From positions 2,226,001 through 2,290,000 of the forward strand of contig BSYO01000003.1 of NCBI GenBank assembly GCA_033239525.1: a stretch of 64,000 nucleotides of DNA, in the 5' to 3' direction. This document shows positions 1-13,200 of the stretch, one piece after another; position 1 is the stretch's first letter, and each line of letters begins with the position of its first letter. Made by a program: the position numbers and the translations under genes. The stretch is from Nepenthes gracilis. Its lineage: Eukaryota > Streptophyta > Magnoliopsida > Caryophyllales > Nepenthaceae. The notes under the pieces were generated by a model. That model was not told the origin of the DNA, did not search any database, and worked only from the letters and a program-made list of their open reading frames with translations.

Positions 1-923
1 TTCATTATAAATAAAAATCTTGAATATGTTCAAATAGCGAAAGCATTCTTTATATAATGTAGGAATAAGATCGTGTATATCTGACAATTGTTACACCCTA
101 TAATATAAAAAGCTACATATTGAATTTTTTTTTTTTTTTTTTTTTTTGTAGAGTTTTCATGAACTTTCTCAATGAAAAAGAAGCAAATGAGGCATTATAC
201 TTTACTTTTTGTGATTGTTAGAGCGTAACTTTCAACTCAATAATATGATTAATATATTATGATTAACTGTCATGACTATACTCAATCCATAAAAAAATCT
301 CTCTGCATTATATGAATAAGACCGTATATATTTAAACTTTTCTAAATATTACAATATAAAATCTAATATATTGAGATATCTTTTCAACTTAAAGTTTTTT
401 CAATTAAAACGAAGTAAATTATACATTTTCTTTTCATGGGAGTTGTTCACTTTTAGATTTCTTCTTCTTTTTTTAATAATAAAATCATTCCTCCATGTGA
501 TATCTATAGCTTCTAAATAATGGCATATCACTGCATGGAATATGACTGAGCACTTTGTGGTCTACTTTTTCCCCCCTTTAACACTAACAAGCTAGCTTGC
601 TCATGCTTTTACAATTATGTGCAAAATCAATGAGACAATAGCTCGTAATCATCAAGGCTTAGTAAAGAAGAAAGGAAGAATTGCTTGACCTAATTAAGTA
701 CTCACATTAATGATACCCATTTAGCATACAAACTTGCCATCAATGCAACAAAAAAATCGTTTAAAAATTCATCTTCCATCTAATTCGTGATTAATTAGCC
801 ATACAATATCACTGATTAGCTAGCAAAACCCATGCTCAACTAAGCTAAAAGTCATCTGTATCAGATTTTTACAGTGCCATTGAAACTAAAAAGAACGTTT
901 TTCTCTTCCTCCCAATTTGCCAG
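1..923. other. AT-rich upstream stretch, no exon recognised
   Basis: AT-rich DNA with a T run near 127-147. I looked on the plus strand for the missing upstream exons of the cytochrome b561 gene (the DOMON region and the first membrane helices) and saw nothing convincing. They either lie left of the window or have been lost. No other feature is visible. Confidence 0.5.
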
Positions 924-2202
924 ATGCTTTCAGTGCTGCTTGCCACAGCGGGAGCAGTCATGTCCATCAAAAGCTTCGAGAATGCTTTCAATAACAACCA
1001 CCAAAGAATTGGCTTATCCCTTTATCTTGCCATTTGGGTTCAAACTGTGCTTGGATTTTGCAGGCCTCAAAGGTAATTGATCTTTCACTCTTCCTAAAGA
1101 AGCCTTGTGATCCTAGCCGACTGTGACATGAATAAATTATGTAGCAAGTTCGAAGCCTTTTCTAAGCATAGTTTATTATTATCACACTTCTTTTATTACA
1201 GTATAATTATAATGATTTTTCTACTTAAAAAACTTAAATTTAGCTATAAATAAGAGATTGGTGATTTAAACTATAAACTTACATTCTCTAAACTATAGGG
1301 GTAAGATTCTATTATATATCTGATCTACTACAAAGTAAACACAATAAAAAGGCTCGTTAATTATACTACCATCTTTAGTACATAAACATCTCGTGCCTTA
1401 AATGTTTTTTTAGATATTTTGCCAAAGTCCCATTAGGGTTCTTTCAATTTATTTATTATTTATCGTATTTTAATGGTGAGGATTTTATCCTAACAATGTG
1501 AATGACAATGATTATAACAACTCACCAAAATATATCAAATCTTCATGTAAGTTCAATCCTCTAAAATATCATGATAAAATCTTTAAAACGGTTGTCTCAA
1601 ACCAAATAATAATTTAAAACTTTATCATTTTGAATGACATTAAACCAACATACTTTCTACTCCAGGATAGTGATGTGATATTATATAAATTTATCTATTA
1701 ATATTAACGACTCCTCGTGAGAATAAATTAATGAATGATTGCCATGTTTTGTTGGAGAATTCCCCAAAAAGTATCTCCAAACCTTTGTCATCTCCTTTCT
1801 CCATGGATTCTCTCCTCCCAAAACACTTCCCTCTGTAACTCATCATCTGTCGCCTGTCGCAGAGGAAGCAGGAGCAGAAGAAGAAGCGTGTGGTACTTTG
1901 GGCACTGGGCACTCGGCACCACCATCACCATAGTTGGGATCATCAACATCTACACAGGCTTGGAAGCCTACGAAAAGATGACTTCAGAAAGTGTGTGGCT
2001 CTGGACCATATTGTTCACAGCAGAGGTTTCATTCGTGGCTTTCTTATACCTCTTCCAAGACAAATGGGATTACATTATGCAAAAGCAAGGAATCTCTACC
2101 TCTGCGCCTCCACAGAGCTCCCAGGCAATTAGGGACACTGAAAAGGATTTGTGGAGACAACCATGTCCTAAAGCTAATGCACTCAGGAATTTATTCAACT
2201 AA
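924..2202 (+). CDS. Cytochrome b561 domain-containing protein, 3' part (partial)
   Basis: Two exons can be joined in frame. Exon 924-1072 starts after an acceptor (TTTGCCAG) and ends at AG|GTAATT; exon 1863-2202 starts after CGCAG and ends at TAA. The split Arg codon gives the junction CRPQ-R-GSRSRRRSVW. The first exon encodes the helix VLLATAGAVMSI and the NNNHQRIG motif. The second encodes WYFGHWALGT, a GIINIYTG helix and LWTILFTAEVSF. This is the C-terminal half of the plant cytochrome b561/ferric-reductase membrane domain (Arabidopsis At4g18260/At2g30890 type). The two visible His residues (NNHQRIG and GHWALG) are the expected haem ligands of this half. Proteins of this family are thought to move electrons from ascorbate across membranes. 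The N-terminal exons are absent from the window, so this may be a gene running in from the left or a truncated copy. Its last codons and 3' UTR resemble repeats further right. Confidence 0.8.
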
Positions 2203-3130
2203 CGACATTTCTTTCTCTTCTCCTTTCTATCCTCGTGATTCTCTATGTCCTTTCTTCTTTCCTTGGAAGGGATTGTCCTTTTCGAGCTCCACTTTTCTTT
2301 CTTAAAGTTGGGGCTCCTTGTGAAGATTTTTCTCTTTGTTGTGAAATAGAAGTGTTAATCAAAATTGGATTTTATTATCACGATGTATGTATGTTACAAT
2401 TATCACGATGTATGTAATCAAAATTACTGTATTAAGATCATGAAAGCATTTTATTTTAAGTCGGGTGATGAGGGTTTTTTTATATGTATGTTAGTAGGAT
2501 TTTGATATTGATATGACATTAATAATTTTTTTTTGTAGCATATAAAAGTTAAAATAAGTGTAAATATAAAAATATAACATTAGAGAAATAAGACGTTCTA
2601 TACTCAAGCATATACAATATATAAATAACAATATAAAATAAAAATATACTTAGACTCTATTTATTTATTAAAAAATAGCTAATTTAAAATATTTTTTTTA
2701 CATAGAAACTAAACCGCTATTTATCTAAACCTATTAGATTATCATTTTTAAAATCTCTATATTAAACATTCTATGATAACATTTTTAACATTAATTTTTA
2801 CACAATATTGCTTATTTTTTGATAAAAGATTGATATTATTACAGTTAAATTAGTTCAATTAGGCCCCGTGTCCTCTTTATAACTTAGGTCAGGCTGTTCC
2901 ATACCCAAACCACCTCTTACTTTGATTGTATGTAAGGCATTGCTTACAAGCGGCCAATAGCTATGGTTCTTCCTTGGAGATTTTGGGAGGGCTATCAACA
3001 TTTTTAAGATATAGTTTTAATTTATATTGATATCATTTAACATAAATTAACTGTTATGAATTTTCTTAAAAAATCATTTTAACTTTTTAAAAATTATACT
3101 CAAACTATTGAATTTACATCCAATAATCTT

Positions 3131-4070
3131 TATAATGAAACATAATTACTATATCTCATTAGTGAGGTGTATTGGCCCTTGTTCAGTTTCCTAGATATGT
3201 AAATTCGAGTAAAATCAATTATCAATTGGTTCGGTTTTTTCGATTTAAAAAATTTACAAAAATATAATTTAAATATATAATGTTTATAGATAAGTTTAGC
3301 CAAATTTTAAGATCAAATATAGATTTTAAGTTGAACATAAAAAAATAAAAATTGTCACCGTCTGAATGTTAAAAATGACTCACGCTATTTTAATGCACTA
3401 TAGAATTTATTCAACTAACATTATTTTTTTTTTTTTTTTTTTTTTTGGTCTTCCTAAATCTTACATTCAAGAACCCTATCCCTCTAATACAGAGGATTTA
3501 TTCGACTTATCATAATCACAATCATTTGATATTAATTTAATAGTTATATTATGTTCTTTAAAAAGGAAAAACTAGTTAGATTTAAAAAAAAAAAAATCAT
3601 ACTCATTTAATGAGACATAATTACTATATCTCATTGGTGAGGTATATTGTCCCCTATTTATTTTTCTAGATATGTAAATTTGAGTAAAAACCAATTACCA
3701 ATTTGGTTCAGTTTTTTCGGTCTAAAAAATTTATAAAAATATAATTTAAATATATAATATTTATAGATAAGTTTAGGCAAAATTTAAGATCAAACGTAAA
3801 TTTTAAGTTAGACATAAAAAAAATAATTGTCAATCGTCTGAATTTTAAAAATGCCCCATGCAATTTTAATGCACTATGGAATTTATTCAACTAACATTAT
3901 TTTTTCTTTCTCTCTTTTTTTTTGTCTTCCTAAATCTTGCATTCCAGAACCCTATCCCTCTAAAATAGAGGGTTCATTCCACTTCTCAAAGTTACAATCG
4001 TTTAATATTAATCTAATAATTACATTATGTTCTTAAACAAAAAAAACTAGTTAGATTTTAAAAAAATTAT
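3131..4070. repeat. Tandem duplication, two units of about 467 bp
   Basis: Two adjacent imperfect copies, about 3131-3600 and 3601-4070. Both run through TAATTACTATATCTCATT, TAGATATGTAAATT, AATGCACTATNGAATTTATT, CTTCCTAAATCTT and AACTAGTTAGATTT in the same order. The sub-segment AATGCACT...GAATTTATTCAACTAAC also occurs at 2178-2203, where it encodes the last codons and stop of the cytochrome b561 gene. The repeat therefore appears to derive from that gene's 3' end. Confidence 0.85.
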
Positions 4071-4158
4071 ACTTATTTAATATTAATTAAACAGTTATAA
4101 TAAAAATAAATAAATTAACCTTTCTCTTAGAATGGTAAAAGCCCCAAACCCCTAATGT

Positions 4159-4376
4159 CATGTTTGGTTGCAGGAATTAAGGAGAAATGAAATTTTTATT
4201 CTCGCGGAAATAGAAATTTTTTTGTTTGGTTAGTGATAGGATCGGATTTATTATTCCCATAAATGTGGGAATACCACTTATATGAAAATTATTATTCCCA
4301 CATATATTATTATTATTATTATTATATTTTATTATTATTACATATTATTATTAAGTATTATTATTACATATTATTA

Positions 4377-4408
<32 letters not shown>

Positions 4409-4909
4409 TATTATGTATTATTATTATTACATATTATTATTTTATTATTATTAATATATTATTTCATATTATTATTATTACTACATATTATTATTATTTT
4501 ATTATTGTTATTGTTATTATTATTATTATTATGTTTATTATTGTTATTATTAATTATTATTGTGTTTATTATTGTTATTATTAATTATTAGGTATTATTA
4601 TTACACATTATTATTATTATGTATTATTATTATATATTATTATATTTATTATTATTATTATTATTATTTATTAGGTATTATTATTATTATTGTCACATAT
4701 TATTATTATTATTATGTTTATTATTATTACTATTTTCACCTTATTCCTCATACTATTCTACAAATTAAACAATGGAATGCTAATTCTCGCCTTATTCTAT
4801 TTCAATAATCAAATATAAGAATAACAATTTCAACTCTATTTTCATCCTTTTCTATTCCCTAAAATAACTATTTCATTTTCACTTTATTCTATTCCAACAA
4901 TCAAACGTG
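4159..4909. mobile_element. MITE-like element with a long (ATT)n core, copy 1
   Basis: The left end CATGTTTGGTTG and the right end (reverse complement CACGTTTGATTG) form imperfect terminal inverted repeats. Similarity continues inward (GGAATTAAGG against GGAATAGAAT). The centre, about 4300-4735, is almost pure (ATT)n broken by ATG, GTT and CAT variants. No coding capacity; the ORFs across the core are low-complexity Tyr/Ile runs. A reverse-complement relative lies at 52199-52706. No clear target-site duplication was seen. The superfamily is not assigned. Confidence 0.65.
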
Positions 4910-4917
4910 CCATAAAT

Positions 4918-7280
4918 CTCCTTCTCCTTTTTCTTTACTCGAAAAGGATAGTCCTTTTTGAGCACCAATTACTTTCTTCTTTTTCTAATGTTTAGACCTC
5001 GTTGTGTGAATTTTGGTCCTCGTTGGAAAATAGTGGGTACTAATTAAACTTGAGTTTTATTATCATAATGTAAAATCTGGGAATTCAAATCATAAAAATA
5101 TTTTTATGTAAGCTCGTGGTTGATGATTTTTGATATGTGTAGTTAGTGGGCTTATACCGTCAAAGCATTATGTTACAAGCCTTAGTTATACAAATTATGA
5201 AAAATTATCAGTGCATCTGACTGTGTGAATAAGTTTTCAAAAATTTTAAAAATCGTAAAAATTATACCAGTTATTCAGTTATACGGTCTATTTATTTATT
5301 CGATTTTCTGTTTATTTTCTCTATTTGTTTCCCCCTTCTCTTTATCTATTTGATTTTCCTTTACGATTTTGTTTTATTATGGCTATATGTACTGTTTTGT
5401 GTGGTTAATGAAAAAAAAAAGAAGAAATATTTAATCTCTATTTTCTCTCTCTATTTTCTCGATTTCTTCTTTCTTTGCTTTTCCCTCTCCCTCTCTCTCC
5501 CTATCATTTCCTGGTTTTCTCTACAATTCTCCCCTCTTTAATTTTCAGTACCACGATTCTTACTCGTTGCTGACCGTGTTCCTTTTTTCCTCCCTGCTTC
5601 TCTCTCTGCATCTCACCTTTTTCTCCTCTGCTTCGCACTGTCTTTTCTCTACATCTCAGTTCTTTGCATCTCGGACGGTCTCATTTCCCACATTGTTGCT
5701 TTGTTCCCGTTTTCCTTTTTCCCTGTTTTTCTCCTCTGTTGAACTCTCCTTTCTTACTTTTTATCTATTTTTCTACTCGTGGCTTCTAAGCATGCGTCAC
5801 GTTAGTAGAAAATTTTGTTACATTAGTTTGGATTTTTTATACCACTTAAAACTCAAAGTAAATATAAGCTCAAACTGCACAATGACTTTAAAAAAATATA
5901 TTATTCAGTATACAATGTATATATGAAAGTGTAAAATATTTTATTTTACATCTAGATTTTGTTTGTTTGGAATAATAATTTATGAAAAATATTTTTTATA
6001 TTTTTCATTGTTGTGCAATAAATAGATAAAAAATAAACCACCTCTATTATTTTTCATTTATCCAAACCCACTAAATTGACCTTTCTAAAGATTCAATAAT
6101 AATGTTACTGGATAATATTTTAGATATTTCATTCTATATAATAATTTATTTATTTATCTATTTTATATAGGTCAATTTTTATAAATATATTAATAAAAAA
6201 TCATATCATTTGATAATGTCTAAAGAATATCCCAAAGATTTATCAAAACTCAATTTGAATATGACTTATATTATGGTACGTGACCTAGTTGGTAAAAATA
6301 AATGCTTCAACTAAATAGTTAAAAAAAGGGGTTAATAATAATTGCTAATCATCTTATTTATTAACCAAACTTAATTAAAATTGTTCCACTTTTGCATTCA
6401 CCAATATATCGCAGGGGTTAATGTAGCACTCTTGCATTCTTTGTACTTAATTGATATGACTATTGTCAACCTAAATTTATCATTTTTATTAATTATCTTA
6501 GTTAGATAAGGTGTTTACTTTATAATTTAGATCAAGCTCTAAATCAATTTTACTTTAATTAGTTATAAAACCTGCTAGTAAGCGGTCGGGAGCAATGATT
6601 TTTCCCTAGACGGGTCCTGACCTGAGTAAACTCAATCATTGAATTAGTCCCCCCTAAAAAAATTATATGGTAGAATTAAAATAGATAATTGTTATAGAAA
6701 AATATGTTTAACATTTAAAATTAAGTATAATTTTCAAATTGGATATAAAAGCGTATTAGATAGAATTTAAAGAAAAAAGTTTAAATATATTTTATTTTTT
6801 ATGTAAATGTGGATCTTTAACAATAATTTTGTATACAAATTTTTTCAGTAATTTTCTTCTTTTGACTTAATATTATTATGTGTTATGTAAATAATAATTT
6901 TTTGAGGGAAAAAAAAAAGAATTCACTATTCGACCCATCCCAGCCCATTTTGATGATAAATGAGCTTGGATAGAGACGTGTCGATCTGATCGTAGGCCCC
7001 GATCGGCCCAATCTGAAATGAAGACACGTTTTTTCTTCTGATCCAGCCCAAAACGGATCTGTGTTCGGTTCCGATGAGATCTGCATCAGCAGCAAAAATG
7101 GATCCTTAAGTCGGGTCTCCAGGATCAACCACTTCAGCCGTTGATCGAGGCCCTTCGCAATTACCATAGACAGCGATAGAAGCAACCGTAGCTGGAGGAG
7201 GAAGGAAAATTTAGGACTGCCCAATTTCAGAGAACAATAGAGGGTTTTCGCGGGAGGAAAAGTGAGATTTGGAAGGAGAA
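4918..7280. other. Intergenic spacer with pyrimidine-rich tract
   Basis: 4918-5150 resembles the cytochrome b561 3' UTR at 2236-2500 (AAGGATAGTCCTTTTTGAGC against AAGGGATTGTCCTTTTCGAGC). 5410-5760 is a CT/TTC-rich tract giving only low-complexity ORFs. 5930-6880 is AT-rich with nothing recognisable. 6900-7280 becomes GC-richer and is the presumed promoter and 5' leader of the next gene. Confidence 0.5.
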
Positions 7281-10200
7281 ATGGGGGAGGAGGAGAAGAA
7301 GAAGACGAGGGTGGTGGAATCGTTGGGATGGCTAACGGAATCATCAATCATGCCCAAAAAGCACAAGGCCATCGAAGGCGTGGGAGCTTCCTCCATACTC
7401 GAACTCAAGGCCCAATTGTACAAGAGCCAGGAAGAGTCTAAGAAATCCAAGGAACTCGCCGGCCCCGATGTTGAATATCACCGTGCCAAGAATAAAATCG
7501 CCCCTAATGACCCCTTCTCGCGCAAGAATTCCGGCGTCGATGCCCGTTCTCACAAGTATGCTCTCTCTCTCTCTCTCTATCAATGATCTGTTTTAATGAT
7601 TCAGTTAGACGATAGTTAATTCCCCCACCCATGGAAGGCTGGAAGCCGTTTGTTTGTTTTTTTCTTTCTTGGTTAGTCAATTCTTTTGGAAATTCAGATA
7701 TTGGGTAGAACAATTACTTTTGCTTCGAGTTATTCAATTCTTTTGACGTTTTCGAAGATAAAATATAATGGATCAAGTATTATGATATTTGTGTTGTTAC
7801 TAGAAGCAATTGAATTGGGAGAAAATGTGTGGATGAGAGAGGAAAATTGATGCGTCCTTTGGTTTGAGAACACGAAACAGGTTTTTGGAGCGGAAAAGGA
7901 AAAATAGACAACCGTGTGCACGATCGACCTATTCTTAAATCAGTAACATATTTCGAGGGATCTTTGACCCCCTAGTAGAAAACTTGAGATTCCCAGTGAC
8001 TCACAAACTCACGAATAATTCTTTTTAAATATTCAATCTCTAGAAGATTTCATGCATCTTCCTTAGTGCTTTATATAGCTAAATGCAAAAATGGAGACAT
8101 CCCCCCTTTTTTATAAATAATAATCCCTACAATTAAGGACTAATAAGTCTAGTTCATAACTACTCACTCAAACTCCTAGAATTCATCAACTACTCCTAAT
8201 ATCATGCTAATTGGCTTTTACCCTGGCTACTACTCTGTTGCCGCCTGGATCAAGATGCTGGGTCAAGCGTGTATCAGAAATTTAGGTTGTTTGTTGCAAG
8301 AAAAACTTGAAAGCAAGTCATTCAAGTCTTCAGGGCATGTGTCTTTATTTTGTTGAGTATGATGTCTGTACTACTACAACAGTAGTCTTCATCTAGATTG
8401 AGATGTCTGAGTCTTACATGGCGTGAGGAAAGATCAAGAAGTCCGAGTGTGAGTATAGGAGAAGATTTATATGCCTGTTTCTTAAGTGTCATCGTATACT
8501 CATGGTGAACGAATAAGTTCATGTAAGAAAGATAATTTTTCTGGGTGTTTATGTGACGCTCTAAGAACACTTTTAGGCTCCATTTGATGAGCGGATTTTG
8601 TGGAAGCAGAGTGTTGAACTGTTTAGTTTCTAGTCTAATGTTGTTGAACAAGGAGATTGTATTTCTGGGAAGATTACAATAGAAACCAGACACACCATTT
8701 TGTTGAACTGATGTTGTTTAGTGGTTTGGATTTCACTCTGCTAGTAGGCATAAGAAGTGGTGGATATTGTTTGTTACTTACTAGCGGAGCTGCTTTAAGT
8801 CAATATGTTTTTGGTGTATTGGACTTGATAACTCTTGGTTATTTTTATATTTATGTATTTTGGTTTGGTGCATTAAGGATAACCTTAGTGCATTGGTGCG
8901 GAAACGCCATCAATGACTTGCCATTATCATGCTAGAGGCTGGTTTTGGATTGTGGCACGTGCTTTCAAACATTAATTGGCTATATTATGTTTGTGTATTT
9001 TGGTTTGGTGCATTAAGGATAGCCTTTGCATATTTGTGAGGAAACTCTCTTAATGACTTGCTTTTATCATGATAGAGGCTGGTTTTTGGTCATGGAACAT
9101 GCTTACAAACATTCATCAAGTTTATGGAGTCATTGAATGAAGTCCTCCGTTACTTTCGGAAGTGCTAAACTGTAGCGAAGCAAAGAGGACTATGTGGCGT
9201 GTAGAATGTCAAGGCCATTTTTGTATTGGCATATTCCATAACTATATTGGGTTATATTCATTAAAGTGCTGTATCAATTTATTTCCGTGGCTGTCCGTTC
9301 CCGGTGTCCTGCGCCTGCTGTTCGCCTGATCTGCGCTCAAGCCCAGTTTTCAGTAGCATCGCGCCTGATGTTCGCTCACCAGTCGCTCAAACTCTAATTC
9401 CAATAGCCTCGCTCCTACTGTGCGCTCGAGCCCCAAAATCAATAACCTTGCACCCGATGCTCGCCGCCTTCTTGCTCGAGCGCCCATGCGTTTCCCTCTT
9501 GAAACCCTAGGCGCGCTCGAGCGCCGCGGCAACGGTTACTTTTTTAAAACACATTTTTCGAGCCTCTCTATATAATTTTCTCTTCTTTCAATTGCCCTAC
9601 TTTTTGCTTATGCATTCTGGAGTGTCTACTTTGAGAGACAATAAAATTCTTCTATTCTAATCATTGCTCCATTTGAGAAAACCTCAAATACTTTCGTGTG
9701 TTCTTGTGATAACGGTTTTCTCACCACTTTCACCTTACCGTCACAACTCCACCTACCCATCTACCTTCGTTGGCGACGTCGGTAGTGCAAAGAAGGGGTT
9801 CCAGTGATGTTTGGCACTTCAAGCAATTCGTGAGGGAAGATGACGTGAAAACCGGAAGGTGTCCGGATTCGTTACTGTGGACAAATCCAATGAGTTCTTT
9901 GGTAGATATCACTAGACGGGAGTAAATCGGCTAGGTTAGCGCATCGTTATCGCCTCATCTGTAAATTGTTTTTCATAGTTCATATCTTCCCTTGCCGTTG
10001 AAGCCCGGAGGGTTTTACTCGATAGTCATGATTATCAAGATTTTCCTTCGTCGCCAAAAATTGCATTTTTATATTATTATTTATTGCTTTACAGTTTATA
10101 CTTGTTGTTTGCTTTATCTAGATTGAAATATTCTTTACGTATATTGAATATTTATTTTTGTATTGCTTCCGTATTTTATTAAGGGGTCAAAACTTTTGTG

Positions 10201-13200
10201 TGATTTGGGACAAAAAGTTTCCTTCAATTGGTATCAGAGACTCACCTCAATCCGCGACCATCGATTTAGATGTATATGAGTGAATCACTATCCGTTATTC
10301 CCTTATTTGATGGGAGCAATTATATCTATTGGAAGGTTCGTAGAGAGCCTTTCTCAAATCAATGGACGAGCGCGTGTGGTCTAACACTCAAATTGGGTGA
10401 ACTCCACCTAAAGGTATTATGGAAGATGAACCAAAAGTTCTATCCTTATGGACAAAAGAAAATCTTGATTCGTGCAATTGGAATAGCAAGGGGCTGTATG
10501 CTATTTTTATAGCTGTATCCCCCAAAGAATTTAAATGTATCGCTATGTGTGAGACCTCAAAGGATGCGTGGGATATTCTTGAAATCACTCATAAAGGCAC
10601 CAAACTTGTCAAAAAATCAAAATTATAAATTCTTAATACTAGATTTGCATAAATCCGAATGAAAGATGATGAAACCTTCGATGAATTTTATGCTCAATTA
10701 AATGATATTGTAAGCTCCACATTCAATTTAAGAGAACGAATTCCTGAACATAGAATAGTTAGAAAAGTTCTTAGATCACTCTTTGAGCGATTTAGACCTA
10801 AAGTCATTGTAATCGAAGAAAGTAAAGATTTTGATAAAATGAAAATTAAAGAATTTGTAGGATCTCTCTAAACTTATGAACACACACTTTCGCAGTCAAG
10901 GAAGTATAAATCTATTGCATTAAAATCTGTTAGGGAAGAGAGAAATCGTTACTCGGATGAAGAGTCATGTAGTGATGAGGACTTTGCCATGTTCGTCAAA
11001 AATTTTAAAAATTTCTTCAAAAATAAGAATAGTAAACGAACCTCCAAAGGAACTGATTTATCTCATACTTCGACTAAGAAAGAAAAAAAGGAAATTAAAG
11101 ATTCCAAAAACAAGAAACCCTAAAGAATCCAATGTCATGAATGCCACGGATTCGGTTATATTCGGACCGAGTGCCCAAATTTTAAGCGTCAGAAAGAAAA
11201 AGCTTTGAATATGTCTCTAACGGATGATAAAGATGATGAAAATCATGATGAAAAATCCTCAGATGATGATGAGGTAAATTATATGGCCTTCAAAACATCT
11301 ATTATTAGTAGTGACGAAGCCACTGGTTCACCTCCTGAACAATCAGATTCCTCTCATGAAGAATCTGATAACGAATTTGATGGGCTTCAAGAAGTATATG
11401 ACAAACTGTTTAGGGAATGCTTAAAAATAAAGAAAACAAATAAAACCTTAAACAGTATGCTCCTCGAATTGAAAAAAGAAAAGGCAAAAGTTATGACCAA
11501 ATTGAATGGTTCCACAAATACGCATCGTGAGCTGGAAAATGCATAATAGCTCCTTAATCACCAAAATAAGATCCTTAGAATTGGAGCTTGAAAACACTAA
11601 GAATGATATGGAAAAATTTTCAAGTGGAGCCCAAAAAGGGTTTGAGGTATGTTGAGAATATTTTCCAACATAACCCACAATCTAAAACTATCTTTGTTCC
11701 CGCCACGAAAATCCCACACAAAAATGTTAACACATTTAAAATCACTAAGTTGATGTCTCAACGTGTGGAGAAAAGGTTTGGACCAAATCCCTTGTCTAAT
11801 CCAAATAGCCAAAAGGTCATACATAAACCCACTAAAATTCACTAATCAACTAAAGTAAATACCCACTTCAATCAAAGATCTAGGAATTCCCCTTTCGTGC
11901 CTAAGTTTGTGCCTACTTGTCATTTGTGTGAAAAGATTGATCACATTTGTCCCCGCTGTTATACCATGAATCTTCTGTATAACCAAAGACGAGGAACAAA
12001 AATGAACAAACTTGTTAATCACATTCAACAACTGAATGAACAAGTAAAAAGGTTGAATCAGAAAGTGAATTCGAGGAGAAAAATATGGATTAAGAAGAGT
12101 GAGCTCCATGACCGCAAATCAGCTGGCCGTTATTCTCACTAAACCTTTGGATACTGTGCATTTTGTATTTTTGTGAACAGTCATCGGTATTTGTTCGCCT
12201 TTTGAGAGATACCTTATCTTTAATTTCAGACCCATAAATCAATTAAACCTTTAAATAAAAAATATATATAATAATCAAGTTAAAAAAAAAACAGCCGCGA
12301 GCGCAAATTGCGTGTGCCGGCCTTCCACACGCTTGAGCGCCGCTGGCTCCCGCTTTGTCTTCCAGCGAGCAGCGTGCGCTTCGCCAAACCCTCCTGTGGC
12401 GCTCTCTCCTCTCGGTCGCTTTCCACTCTCTCCCGCCTCCTCTCTCTCTCACCCACCTCCAGATCCGCCTTCCTTCCTCTCAATTGTGGGTGTCACTCCA
12501 GATAATCCTCTCATTCCTCTTCGTTTGTGGCTCTGTGCTTCTCTCAGCCATTAATAGTGGCGCTGCCCCTCTTCTCTTGTGTATTTTGTTTGGTATCCTC
12601 ATGGGTCACTTCCATGTCGGCCAACTTCACCGATTTGTTACCGTTTCGCTCCAGATCTACCTATTTGTGCGTGGATCTTGTGCGTCCAGCCATAGCGCTC
12701 ATGGCGCCTCCCCTGTTTCTTGTGAATCCCGGCGCCCCTGGCGCCTCCCTTGGCCTGGCCTGTGACCCTTACCGACCTCACTGTGGTTGGGCGGTGCCAG
12801 CCGTGGATCCAACTCGGCCTCTCTCGCACACACTACGGCTCACATCATGGCAGCGCGCTGCTGGAGCACTGCCCTGTTTTTGGGCACGGCGCATCAGGCG
12901 CACGTCTTGTGTCCGCTAGGCACCAAGCGTTGCTCCTACACACACCCGCACACAGCACAACACACACACAAAAAAAATAATGAGGCGTCGGTGTTATGTT
13001 ATTCAGGTGCCCTTAACGACCTCTCTTCTATGTATTTCAGATGTCGGGCCCACAAAAGTATCTGCTCACAAATCAATTGGCAAGCGTAGTCGGCTGAGTG
13101 GGCTCACCGCCTCGGATCGCTTCATTAGTCCCAAGGCTAAGGCATTGTTCTCCTCGCACATGTCTCAGCGGCAATTCTCCCTTGAACGGAAAGTCTGTCT

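Noticed and set aside
4263..4808. Three ORFs of 63-100 codons rich in Tyr and Ile
   Set aside because: They are translations of the (ATT)n microsatellite core; no real protein composition.
5350..5926. Phe/Ser/Leu-rich ORFs
   Set aside because: Low-complexity translation of a pyrimidine-rich tract, with no family or splice context.
9304..9532. ORFs on both strands in a GC-rich segment
   Set aside because: Inside the Sirevirus-like LTR; GC-rich LTR sequence is open by chance.
12243..12919. Several overlapping Ser/Pro/Arg-rich ORFs on both strands
   Set aside because: GC-rich spacer between the pol tail and the env-like ORF; all frames are open by composition and none matches a family.
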